DNA of 12,467 nt from an uncultured cyanobacterium (GCA_937894105.1 CALCTI010000504.1:1-12467); one strand, 5' to 3'; shown: positions 1 through 7,236, counted from the first letter of the stretch. Numbers and translations are program-made. The notes: generated from the sequence alone by a model not told the origin.

Positions 1-1
1 C

Positions 2-136
2 CTAGCAGCGTTTGAGCCGATACGAGGTTACTTTCATCCCCATCAACATCAACAACCAGCGAGTGAGTATCGAGCAACGATGAGCCAGCGCTTTGAGGAT
101 TGGCGTGAGCTGACACAGCTAGCCTCTGCTGCATAG
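2..136 (+). CDS. 3' end of an unidentified reading frame (partial)
   Basis: The frame is open from the window edge and gives 44 residues before TAG at 134-136. The tail is polar and ends in FEDWRELTQLASAA, which reads like real protein (aromatic and charged residues in an amphipathic helix) rather than random sequence. I do not recognise the family. The C-terminus of a transposase is one possibility, because the next 380 bp look like decayed or non-coding DNA, but no catalytic motif is visible. An inverted repeat lies just downstream (TTTCTGGA at 145-152 and TCCAGAAA at 177-184). It could be a terminator stem for this frame, although no T-run follows it. Confidence 0.35.
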   Translation, partial: LAAFEPIRGYFHPHQHQQPASEYRATMSQRFEDWRELTQLASAA

Positions 137-515
137 AAGTAGCGTTTCTGGAAGCGAGCAGGACGTCAGTGCTTCATCCAGAAAATCGCAGGTTAATTTG
201 ACAATGCCCTCTGAACAAATAAACCTACACTCAACCGAGGCTCTTTCGCTATTCTTTCACTTGCAACCTACTTACTTGTCATCTGTGGCGAAATCGATAA
301 ATCAATCAGAACAAGGAGGATAAGAGAGGTCAATTTTAAGGAAAGGAAAAAACCATTAGCTGGAATGCCCTCTCCGCAATGCTTTCGGACCATGAGTTCC
401 AGATTGGGAGGCTAACATTCTACCTCTGTATTACGTCCGCAAATCTGGGCTGAAGAAGCATGAACCCTACGACTTTTAAGCCCAGGGGACAATATCCTAG
501 CATCGGCAGATTAGA
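137..515. other. Long stretch without a convincing gene
   Basis: No convincing gene is seen here on either strand. The stretch holds three weak inverted repeats: 145-152/177-184, 360-365/397-402 (CTGGAA/TTCCAG) and 445-454/476-485 (CTGGGCTGAA/TTAAGCCCAG, 9 of 10 pairs). It also holds a good Shine-Dalgarno-like AAGGAGG near 312-318 with no start codon at a suitable distance. Two tiny ORFs (39 aa at 204-323 and 16 aa at 365-415) have no supporting features. The stretch could be a leader or promoter region for the downstream trpD unit, or gene debris. Confidence 0.5.
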
Positions 516-629
516 ATGTCGCTGGATGTGAAGGTCCGTCACGTTGGTATTGTTTTTGCTGTTGGTTTGCTGGGTTTAGTTTGTTTGTTATTTTTGTTGT
601 TTATTAAGCCGCCTATCCTGTGCCCATGA
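516..629 (+). CDS. Possible small membrane protein overlapping the trpD start
   Basis: ATG at 516 opens 37 codons ending in TGA at 627-629. The predicted peptide has a short charged N-terminus (MSLDVKVRH), then about 22 uninterrupted hydrophobic residues (GIVFAVGLLGLVCLLFLLF), then IKPPILCP. This is the layout of a single-pass membrane peptide. Its stop overlaps the ATG of trpD at 626-628 (ATGA), an arrangement that allows translational coupling. trpD has no clear Shine-Dalgarno of its own, which fits coupling. It carries no Trp codons, so it is not a classical trp attenuator leader peptide. Against it: no good ribosome binding site precedes it, and the DNA at 545-605 is T/G-rich, which yields Val/Leu/Phe/Gly codons by composition alone. 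I do not recognise a family. Confidence 0.3.
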   Translation: MSLDVKVRHVGIVFAVGLLGLVCLLFLLFIKPPILCP

Positions 630-1693
630 CTTCTACCGCGATCGCCCCCGCTAACTGGTCCGAACTGCTGAAGCAACTGTTGGATCGCCAATCCCTATCG
701 GAGAGCCAGGCGGAAGCTTTGATGGGGGGTTGGTTGCAGGAGGCCCTGACACCGGTGATGTCCGGGGCAATTTTGGCAGCGCTTCAGGCAAAAGGGGCGA
801 CCGCGCCGGAGCTGGCGGGAATGGCCCGGGTGTTGCAGCGCCAGTCCAAGGCGGTTGAAACAGGGGATCCCCTGCCGACGCCATTAATCGACACCTGCGG
901 CACCGGCGGTGATGGGGCTTCCACGTTTAATATTTCCACTGCCGTTGCCTTTGTGTGTGCGGCGGCAGGGGTGGCGGTCGCGAAACATGGAAACCGGGCG
1001 GCGTCCAGTAAGTCGGGCTCGGCGGATGTGTTGGAGGCGTTGGGGATGAATTTGGGGGCGGCTCCCGAGACGGTGCGGGCGGCAATTCCGGCGGTGGGAA
1101 TTACATTTTTGTTTGCCCCCGGTTGGCATCCGGCCATGAAAGCGGTGGTCCCGTTCCGCAAGGCGTTGAAAATTCGTACGGTGTTTAATTTATTGGGGCC
1201 GCTAGTGAATCCCCTGAAGCCGACGGGACAGATTATTGGCACCTTTGATCCGGTGTTGTTGACCACGATGGCGGGGGCGTTGCAGTCCTTGGGAGCGCGG
1301 CGGGCGGTGGTGCTCCTCGGCCGTGAAATGCTGGATGAGGCGGGGCTGGCGGATAAGACGGACCTGGCAATTTTGACGGAGGCGGGGGTTACTGAATCTA
1401 CCGTTGATCCAGGGGAGTTGGGGCTGGATATGGCTCCCACCTCCGCGTTGCTGGGGGGAGAGCCTCAAGAAAATGCGGAGATTTTGAGAAATATTTTGCA
1501 AGGGAAGGGCTCCCAAGCGCAGCGGGATGTGGTGGCGTTAAATGCGTCCCTAGCTTTGCAGGTGGGGGAGATGACTCAAGAGATGGGGACGATCGCCGCC
1601 CACCAAGAAGGGGTGGCGATCGCCCAGGATATTATCAACAGTGGTGCCGCCTGGGAAAAGGTGGAAGCCCTGGCAGCGTTCTTAAAGTCGTAA
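626..1693 (+). CDS. trpD: Anthranilate phosphoribosyltransferase
   Basis: TrpD joins anthranilate to phosphoribosyl pyrophosphate to give N-(5-phosphoribosyl)anthranilate, the second step from chorismate to tryptophan, in the cytosol. Visible family motifs, numbered from the GTG at 620, are the PRPP loop GTGGDG (94-99), KHGNR (122-126), HPAM (170-173), RTVFNLLGPL (186-195) and the metal-binding LDE (238-240). The N-terminal helical domain is present and the length (355-357 aa) is normal for the family. An in-frame GTG at 620 would add two residues. ATG at 626 is preferred because it forms an ATGA overlap with the upstream small ORF. No other trp gene is adjacent, as is common in cyanobacteria, where trp genes are dispersed. 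The stop codon lies within the possible target duplication of the element that follows. Identification is secure; only the start is uncertain. Confidence 0.97.
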   Translation: MTSTAIAPANWSELLKQLLDRQSLSESQAEALMGGWLQEALTPVMSGAILAALQAKGATAPELAGMARVLQRQSKAVETGDPLPTPLIDTCGTGGDGASTFNISTAVAFVCAAAGVAVAKHGNRAASSKSGSADVLEALGMNLGAAPETVRAAIPAVGITFLFAPGWHPAMKAVVPFRKALKIRTVFNLLGPLVNPLKPTGQIIGTFDPVLLTTMAGALQSLGARRAVVLLGREMLDEAGLADKTDLAILTEAGVTESTVDPGELGLDMAPTSALLGGEPQENAEILRNILQGKGSQAQRDVVALNASLALQVGEMTQEMGTIAAHQEGVAIAQDIINSGAAWEKVEALAAFLKS

Positions 1694-1697
1694 AATT

Positions 1698-1789
1698 GGC
1701 GTTGCTGAATCAAGGGATAGGATCGCAACGTTCTGAACGTGGCTTGATGGCTTTCAGCGATCAGTTCATCTCTTGAAATCAGCAGCGCT
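1698..1789. mobile_element. MITE-like 92-bp element with terminal inverted repeats
   Basis: The left end reads GGCGTTGCTGAATCAAGGGA. The right end, read on the opposite strand, is AGCGCTGCTGATTTCAAGAGA, which matches it at most positions with one indel. Next to the ends are GTAAAATT (1690-1697) and GTAAAAGT (1790-1797), which agree at 7 of 8 bases and look like a target-site duplication. The left copy contains the trpD stop codon. The ends resemble those I recall for the IS903 group of the IS5 family (GGCTTTGTTGAAT...), from memory only. The element is too short to code for a transposase, so if real it is a MITE or an internally deleted remnant. It fills most of the trpD to Tic22 gap. Confidence 0.4.
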
Positions 1790-1821
1790 GTAAAAGTAGT
1801 TGTACAGATGGCATTGCAAAG

Positions 1822-2607
1822 ATGACATTGAAAAAATCATTGGTTCGATGGGGACGCCGTTTAGGAATGGGCGGGGCTTTATTACTTAGCCCAGTCATCC
1901 TTGAATTAGGCATTATCCCTTTGCCGGCAGTGGCCATTCCAGAAGAGGATGTTATCGAAAAGCTGTCTGCCATTCCGGTGTACACCATTGTGGGCGACGA
2001 GGGGCAGCCCCTGTTCGGTTCTTTCAATGACGTCGACAGCTCCAGCATTCCTGCCTTTATTGATCAAGAAAATGCTGACACGTTTGTTGAACGGGACGAG
2101 CTGTTTCCGGACGATAACAACCCTAGGGTGATTCCCGTTCCTCTAGGGCAGCTGTATGAGTTTCAACAGACCCAGGGTAGTGATCCTGAAAATCAGAACG
2201 CGGCCTTTACCTTGGGTATGGTTCCTGACACGGAGCAGGTGACCCAGGCGATTTCTCTGTTGCAGGAACAGGGTGAGGAGGTGGAAGAGTTTCGGGGCGT
2301 ACCGGTGTTTATTCCCATCCTTGAAGTGGAGGGACAGGAGGTTTACCTTGCCCTAGAGAGGGACGATCGCCGGGTCGTGTTGGTCTTTTTTGACTACCAA
2401 GATTTTGAAATCCTTGTTCAGAACCTCACTGCAAATGCGGAGGAACCGAAGCCGAAAATATCTGCCCAGGTGGCTTCTCTCGAGCGCATGATCGACATAT
2501 TATTGGCCAGAGATGATGCATGGTTGCTGGAGGTGGAATTTGTACCCACGCCGGAATCGCGCCAGTTCATTCAGCAACTACGGGAGCAACAGTCCCAGGA
2601 TCAGTAG
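1822..2607 (+). CDS. Tic22-like periplasmic protein
   Basis: This 261-residue protein begins with a basic N-terminus (KKSLVRWGRR) and a hydrophobic stretch ending in PAVA near residue 38, a typical Sec signal peptide. The mature part opens with a segment typical of Tic22 proteins: EEDVIEKLSAIPVYTI followed by a short DEGQPLF turn. Two related alpha/beta halves follow, with PVFIP...VEGQEVYLAL and a VVLVFFDYQDFE strand. Cyanobacterial Tic22 proteins are periplasmic or lumenal chaperone-like proteins linked to outer-membrane protein biogenesis; the plant relative acts in import into chloroplasts. The C-terminus is Gln-rich and probably disordered. The gene sits alone between the MITE-like element and a strong hairpin. 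An ATG at 1809 is in another frame and stops at once (ATGA), so the start at 1822 is the reasonable one. Confidence 0.85.
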   Translation: MTLKKSLVRWGRRLGMGGALLLSPVILELGIIPLPAVAIPEEDVIEKLSAIPVYTIVGDEGQPLFGSFNDVDSSSIPAFIDQENADTFVERDELFPDDNNPRVIPVPLGQLYEFQQTQGSDPENQNAAFTLGMVPDTEQVTQAISLLQEQGEEVEEFRGVPVFIPILEVEGQEVYLALERDDRRVVLVFFDYQDFEILVQNLTANAEEPKPKISAQVASLERMIDILLARDDAWLLEVEFVPTPESRQFIQQLREQQSQDQ

Positions 2608-2644
2608 CGGTTAGTAATTATAGTGGCGGATCTGCCTATGAATA

Positions 2645-2667
2645 GGGCACCAGCCAGGCTGGTGCCC
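2645..2667 (+). terminator. Strong hairpin between convergent genes
   Basis: GGGCACCAGCC and GGCTGGTGCCC form a perfect inverted repeat around a single A, so about nine GC-rich pairs with a small loop. It lies 37 bp after the Tic22-like stop and between convergent genes, so it could serve either strand. No T-run follows on either strand. Cyanobacteria lack Rho, and strong stems without U-tracts are often found at their transcript ends. The role is inferred; the structure is seen. Confidence 0.6.
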
Positions 2668-2824
2668 ATTGAAGCGTTCTCGATTGCAATAGAGTGACTA
2701 TTTACTCGACCTTATCGGCAATAAATCGTGCTGTATCAGAGTTGCCGCAATAGCAATCAATATCGCTTCTTTAAGGCTAAGAATTGATCGCTTTCCTTAA
2801 TTCCGATTAAGTCTACTTCATTAA

Positions 2825-3562
2825 TTAACGAGCGCGCCGCCTGGCGTTTTGCAGATTATCCCGTGCGTTTTGGAAATTGGGGTCAATTTGTAGGGCCCGT
2901 TCGTAGTCAGCGATCGCTGCATTCCAGCGACTTTGGCGATAGTAGGCATTGCCGCGATTGTAGTAAGCCAGGGCGTAGTTGGGATTGATCCCAATGGCGC
3001 GGTTTAAAGTGGCGATCGCCTGGGAGCTATTTCCCTGGCGGGACAGGGCAATGCCAAGGTTGTTGTAAACCACGGGATCGTCCGGGTTAAGTTGAATCGC
3101 GCGGTTGTAGTTGGTGATCGCCTCCGTGACATTGCCGGTTTCGTAGAGAACCTGCCCAAGATTGCTATAGGCAACGGCATCGTCCGGCTCAAATTGAATA
3201 AAACGCTTGAAGTTGGCGATCGCCACATCAAAATCCCCTTGGCGCTTCGCCACAAACCCCAGCAAAAAATACGCCCACGCATTTTGACTATCCAGGGCGA
3301 TCGCCTTTTGGCATGCCTGTTGCGCAGCGTTCAGCCGATCCAAATCATCCAGAACGTTACACAAATGGGCATGGGCTCTGGAGTTGTCAGGATATTGCAG
3401 CACCGCTCGCTGGAGCACCTCCTCCGCCCGTACAAAATCCCCGTCTGCTCGCAGCCGTCTACCCGCTTCGATCCACTGCTCCACGCTTTGGGCAAACGCT
3501 GCCCCCGGTGCCATTAATACGCCGGCGATCGCTGCCCCCAAAATGCCTTGCAATTTCATCAT
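2825..3562 (-). CDS. Exported tetratricopeptide-repeat (TPR) protein
   Basis: The gene encodes a signal peptide (MMKLQGILGAAIAGVLMAPG, then AAFAQ) followed by six consecutive 34-residue TPR units and a basic tail (NARRRAR). Each unit shows the TPR pattern, for example AYSNLGQVLYETG followed by EAITNYNRAIQLNPDD. TPR arrays form superhelical protein-binding scaffolds; the partner cannot be read from sequence. The exported scaffold would act in the periplasm or thylakoid lumen. An upstream in-frame ATG at 3613 would put 17 extra residues before the signal peptide. I chose 3562 because the hydrophobic core then sits at the usual distance from the start and GGAACAAAGG lies directly upstream. The tag gene ends 102 bp upstream on the same strand, so co-transcription is possible. 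A small AT-rich hairpin (2796-2811) lies just past the stop. Confidence 0.85.
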   Translation of the reverse strand: MMKLQGILGAAIAGVLMAPGAAFAQSVEQWIEAGRRLRADGDFVRAEEVLQRAVLQYPDNSRAHAHLCNVLDDLDRLNAAQQACQKAIALDSQNAWAYFLLGFVAKRQGDFDVAIANFKRFIQFEPDDAVAYSNLGQVLYETGNVTEAITNYNRAIQLNPDDPVVYNNLGIALSRQGNSSQAIATLNRAIGINPNYALAYYNRGNAYYRQSRWNAAIADYERALQIDPNFQNARDNLQNARRRAR

Positions 3563-3664
3563 CCTTTGTTCCACAGATTCTTTGCCCATCATAGGCGATC
3601 CACTGGGGGACAAAACTGCTCGATCTTGCCCAGAAATAGGGGCGCGAGGGATCTTTGGTAAGGC

Positions 3665-4243
3665 TTAAACGGGAGATAGGTAACAACTGGTGACGTGATC
3701 ATTAACCATCCCGATCGCCTGCATAAAAGCATAAATAATCGTCGGACCGACAAAATTGCAGCCTCGTTTTTTGAGATCTTTGCTAATAGCCTTTGACAAC
3801 TCCGTTTGGTCCGGTAAGTCTGCTGAAGAGGCGAAGTGATTCAGAATAGGCTGATGGTTAACGTAGGACCAAAAATAGTGGTCCAGAGATCCATATTCCT
3901 GCCGGATTTTGAGCGTTACTTTGGCATTGTTAATTGCCGAAGCAACTTTTAAACGGTTACGAACAATGGCTGAATCCTTCAATAAACGCGCTTGATCCAC
4001 GTCCGTCATTCGGGCCACTTTTTCAATATCAAAGTTGTGGAAAAGGCGGCGATATCCCTCCCGCTTTTTCAAAATTGTCGACCAGCTTAATCCCGCCTGA
4101 GCCCCTTCTAAAACGAGAAACTCAAATAGCTTTTGATCTCCATGGACCGGCTGCCCCCACTCATAATCGTGGTAGGCAATCATCAGCGGATCGTTGCCTG
4201 CCCATTCACATCGAGCGATCGCCCCTTTTTCTGCCTTAGTCAT
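3665..4243 (-). CDS. tag: DNA-3-methyladenine glycosylase I
   Basis: Tag removes 3-methyladenine from alkylated DNA, the first step of base-excision repair. The 192-residue protein starts MTKAEKGAIARCEW and has the family signature LFEFLVLEGAQAGLSW with the conserved Glu of the active-site region, followed by ILKKREGYRRLF. The zinc-site residues known from E. coli Tag are all present: Cys12 and His25 (CEWAGNDPLMIAYH) and His183/Cys187 (DHVTSC). The frame extends upstream to 4315, but that part runs into the preceding gene and is not Tag-like, so ATG at 4243 is taken as the start. Only 17 bp separate it from the stop of the membrane acyltransferase gene, which suggests co-transcription without an obvious functional link. 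The protein looks intact. Confidence 0.96.
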   Translation of the reverse strand: MTKAEKGAIARCEWAGNDPLMIAYHDYEWGQPVHGDQKLFEFLVLEGAQAGLSWSTILKKREGYRRLFHNFDIEKVARMTDVDQARLLKDSAIVRNRLKVASAINNAKVTLKIRQEYGSLDHYFWSYVNHQPILNHFASSADLPDQTELSKAISKDLKKRGCNFVGPTIIYAFMQAIGMVNDHVTSCYLSPV

Positions 4244-4260
4244 TGCCCTATCGTCCCCAC

Positions 4261-5397
4261 CTAAATCCGCAGCAGCCACTTTTGATGATACATAAACCAC
4301 GAAATGCCCCACCAAATTAAAGTGGCGGTGATGGCAAATAAAATCGAACCGGTCCAGGGTCCTGCCCAGGAAGCGTAGAGATTTTCAAATAGCCATTGGT
4401 AAGTGCTGGGGGCTGCTTCTCCGCTGCCAATATTGGTGCGATAGAGAATTCGCGCCACAATGCCGGAGCCCACAAAAATTGCGATCGCATTACGCCCCAT
4501 AATTTCAAAAGCCCAGCCCAGCGATCGCCACCGCTGCACATCAATCAGCTCAAAACACACCGCCAACAAAATCAACGACCAGCCGCCCGACACCAACACA
4601 TAGGAACTGGTCCACAGGGGTTTAGACACAGGGAAAAATATGCCCCAAAAATATCCCAGTCCCAAGGTAATCACCCCCGCCCCCGCCAGCCGTGTGCTGG
4701 TGAAGGTGTGCACTCCATGGTTTTTAATCCATTGCACGCTCCAGTAGCCCATCAGCACCGTGACCACCGCCGGAAGGGTGCTTAACAAGCCTTCCGGATC
4801 AAAGGGACCGCCTTTGTACATGTGGGATGCGCCAAGAAATAGCTGATCTAAATCGCACACCCAGTTGGTGGCTTCGGCGAGGGGATCAACGCCGGGATTG
4901 CCGGGAATCGGGACCCCCACTAGCCATATCCAATAGGTAAATAGCAGGGCGATCGCCCCCACAATTTGCCAAAGGCGCGGCACCTTTAAAATCACCAACG
5001 TCGCCAGCCCGTAAGCCAATCCGATTCGCTGCAACACCCCCAAAAAGCGCAGATTGGGCAAATCATAAAAGGGAAATCCGTTGAGCAACAATCCCAGCAA
5101 TAGCAGTAGCCCCACCCGCTTGGCGATGCGTCCGTAAATTAGCCACGGGGTGTTATTGCGTTCTGCAAATCGATCCAGGGAAAACGCTGAGCTGGCTCCG
5201 GCAATAAACAAAAACGCTGGGAATATCTGGTCCGTGGGGGTAAAGCCAAACCATTCCGCGTGGCGCAGGGGGGGATAAACGTAGGTCCAACTGCCGGGAT
5301 TGTTCACCAAAATCATGGAGGCGATCGCCAATCCCCGAAACACATCCAAACTTCGCAGTCGCCGCTTTGATGCGTCAGTGAAATAGCGTAGGGGCAT
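4261..5397 (-). CDS. HGSNAT/DUF5009-type membrane acyltransferase
   Basis: This is a 378-residue polytopic membrane protein with about ten hydrophobic segments. It begins with RLRSLDVFRGLAIASMILVN, the signature of the family related to human heparan-alpha-glucosaminide N-acetyltransferase. The segment LRHAEWFGFTPTDQIFPAF matches the region around the catalytic His of the human enzyme, and His46 is in the corresponding place. A GRNAIAIFVGSG helix near the C-terminus is also typical. Bacterial members are presumed to move acetyl groups across the membrane onto sugars or cell-envelope polymers; the substrate here is unknown. The frame is open up to 5505 and would add 36 residues. I chose ATG 5397 because family proteins start close to the RLxSLDVFRG motif, although neither start has a clear ribosome binding site. 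Confidence 0.85.
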   Translation of the reverse strand: MPLRYFTDASKRRLRSLDVFRGLAIASMILVNNPGSWTYVYPPLRHAEWFGFTPTDQIFPAFLFIAGASSAFSLDRFAERNNTPWLIYGRIAKRVGLLLLLGLLLNGFPFYDLPNLRFLGVLQRIGLAYGLATLVILKVPRLWQIVGAIALLFTYWIWLVGVPIPGNPGVDPLAEATNWVCDLDQLFLGASHMYKGGPFDPEGLLSTLPAVVTVLMGYWSVQWIKNHGVHTFTSTRLAGAGVITLGLGYFWGIFFPVSKPLWTSSYVLVSGGWSLILLAVCFELIDVQRWRSLGWAFEIMGRNAIAIFVGSGIVARILYRTNIGSGEAAPSTYQWLFENLYASWAGPWTGSILFAITATLIWWGISWFMYHQKWLLRI

Positions 5398-5522
5398 GGT
5401 TAGGCCACAAAGAAGTTGGAGAGGGTGAGTAGCGAATGCTACAGACCTGGACTGGGGCGATAAAAGCTTGATTATTCTATCGAAGCATAGCCATCCTTCC
5501 CGCAATGGATTCTGTTTTATTT

Positions 5523-5564
5523 CAGCTTTTCCACGTTAGCTTTCTCACTCCAGCTTTTCCATCT
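5523..5564. repeat. Three 14-bp tandem repeats
   Basis: Three consecutive 14-bp units are CAGCTTTTCCACGT, TAGCTTTCTCACTC and CAGCTTTTCCATCT. The outer two share an 11-base identical core and the middle one is degenerate. They lie upstream of the membrane acyltransferase gene, in the spacer after pilT. Confidence 0.6.
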
Positions 5565-5571
5565 CGGCATT

Positions 5572-5612
5572 CAGAGCCTCACTGTCAACAGAGCCTCACT
5601 GTCAACAGAGCC
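5572..5612. repeat. 17-bp tandem repeat, 2.4 copies
   Basis: The unit CAGAGCCTCACTGTCAA occurs exactly twice (5572-5588 and 5589-5605), followed by CAGAGCC. It begins eight bases beyond the pilT stop and directly follows the 14-bp array, so this spacer is mostly tandem repeat. Perfect identity suggests a recent duplication. Confidence 0.85.
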
Positions 5613-5619
5613 GTCCACC

Positions 5620-7083
5620 CTAAGCAACGCCAGTGCGCAACATAATGGCCATTTCGTTTTCCCGAGGCGAAAACTCCAGCGCAATTTCTTCAGTAATTTT
5701 TCCTTCTAAATACAGTTGATAAAGGGACTGGTTCATATTAAACATCCCCAGATAATCCGACCGGGAAATAATATCTGTAACCTCATCAATTTCGCCCCGT
5801 TTAATATAGTCTCGGATGGCATCAGTGTTGACCAAAACCTCGTGGAACGGCGCCCGTTTATTGTCCGTTGTGGGTACTAATCCTTGGGAAATAACCGCCA
5901 CCAGTGACTCAGCAAATTGCATCCGCACTGTCTCGCGCTCGTCCGGCTGATACAGGGCTAAAATTCTAACAAAGGTTAATAACGCCCCATAGGTGTCCAG
6001 AGTTCCACAAACTAACTGTCCTGTTTGTGCCGCTTATAATGCTGTTTCAACGGTGCCGCGATCGCGCATTTCACCAATTAAAATAACATCCGGATCTTCC
6101 CGCAGGGCCGACTTCAAGGCCGTATCAAACTCATAGGAATGGATGCCCACTTCCCGTTGATTAATAAGCGATCGCCGACTGGTGTGAACAAACTCAATGG
6201 GATCCTCAATGGTAATAATATGCCTTGGTAGCTCACGATTAATATGGTCAATCATCGCCGCCAATGTGGTTGACTTACCTGACCCCGTTGGTCCCGTCAC
6301 CAAAATCAACCCCTTATGGGCCTGGCAAACATCAATAAAACTTACGGGCAAATTAAGCTGATCAAAGGACAGAATTTCTAAAGGAATAATCCGCAGCACC
6401 ATGGACGGTCCTGTCAATGTTTGAAACACATTAATCCGCACCCGTGCAAAGGGATATTGCGCGGCGCCGTCGTAGTCCAACGTTCGCTGGAACCGATAAA
6501 TTTCCACATCGGTCATCACCTCTTGCATCCACGCCAAAAACGTATCCTTGTCTACCTCAGGAAATTCCGTTGCTTCAATATTTCCCCGCACCCGAAACCG
6601 AGGTATTTTTCCCACGCCCAGGTGAATATCAGAAAAGTTTCGTTTAAACGCGGCCTCCACCAGCTGCCTTAAGGTGGGCGCACCTTTGGCTCGCTCCGCC
6701 CGGGGAATGGGGGAGCTGGGAATGGGCGCACCGGCTTCGCTAGCGCCTGGGTCTGTCACGCCGCCGGTTAAGTAACCGTTAGAGTGGCCGTTGGAGCCAC
6801 TGGGCGGATCCACGGCGCTATTTTCTGGGTCGCCGATTACCTGGAAACTCCAGTTGGCTTGGCGATCGCTAACGCTAACGGCCAGGTGGTGATTGCCCGG
6901 ACGCGGAAATACCAAATCCAGTCGCCAGGTGCCATCTTTAGCCACCCGCGGCCCGGTCATTTTAAAGCCGCCGTCTAGGGAAATAATAACTGGCTTACCG
7001 GCATCTTCCGCCGTAGCCACACCCGCAACCACAAAGCGGTGAAGCGTTTGAACCGGTGCGTTCGGAGCCTGCAAGATTTTCAT
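5620..7083 (-). pseudogene. pilT: PilT-like type IV pilus ATPase broken by an in-frame stop
   Basis: PilT ATPases drive pilus retraction from the cytoplasmic face of the membrane. The 487-codon frame encodes an N-terminal beta-rich domain (about residues 14-83, Ig-like in pattern), a Pro/Gly/Ser linker (84-135), the PilT N-terminal domain (136-235), Walker A GPTGSGKST (264-272), an Asp box (HIITIEDPIEFVH) and Walker B VILIGEMRD (333-341). Codon 350 is TAA (complement of 6034-6036), where PilT proteins normally carry Lys in ALKAAQTG. The same frame then runs on for 137 codons with clear PilT homology (ESLVAVISQGL, NTDAIRDYIKRG), so this is a nonsense change and not a frameshift. The His box reads GTLDTYGALLTF instead of GTLHTNSAVKT, with Asp363 for His. 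GAGG lies eight bases before the start. The likely outcome is a truncated, inactive protein; a sequencing error or stop readthrough is possible. Confidence 0.85.
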
Positions 7084-7236
7084 GAATTAACCTCAAATAG
7101 GCGGCGATCGCAGCAATCCTCCGAACGCCCAGTAGGCTATTCCATCAATCTGGCACAGGTTTTTAAATGTGGCACGCCTTCACAACAATCCCAGCCCTTA
7201 GGTCTGACTTAAAATATTGGTCCCTATGCCCTTCCC

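Noticed and set aside
204..323. 39-codon ORF, and a 16-codon ORF at 365-415
   Set aside because: There is no ribosome binding site at a suitable distance, no recognisable motif and no hydrophobic segment. ORFs of this length are expected by chance.
445..485. trp attenuator or riboswitch in the trpD leader
   Set aside because: The stem-loop has a long loop and no T-run, and no Trp-rich leader peptide or known riboswitch core is visible.
784..1440. Long antisense ORF inside trpD
   Set aside because: It is a shadow of GC-rich trpD codons on the other strand. The sense strand carries all TrpD motifs.
4244..4315. Upstream start for tag overlapping the preceding gene
   Set aside because: It would overlap the membrane protein gene by 55 bp and adds residues unlike Tag proteins. 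The zinc-site Cys sits normally close to the later start.
5398..5505. 36-residue N-terminal extension of the membrane acyltransferase
   Set aside because: The extra residues lie before the conserved RLRSLDVFRG start region and show no family resemblance, so the later ATG is preferred.
5620..5928. Separate 102-residue gene downstream of pilT
   Set aside because: It is the in-frame continuation of PilT homology beyond the TAA, and homology continues upstream of its ATG, so it is part of the broken gene.
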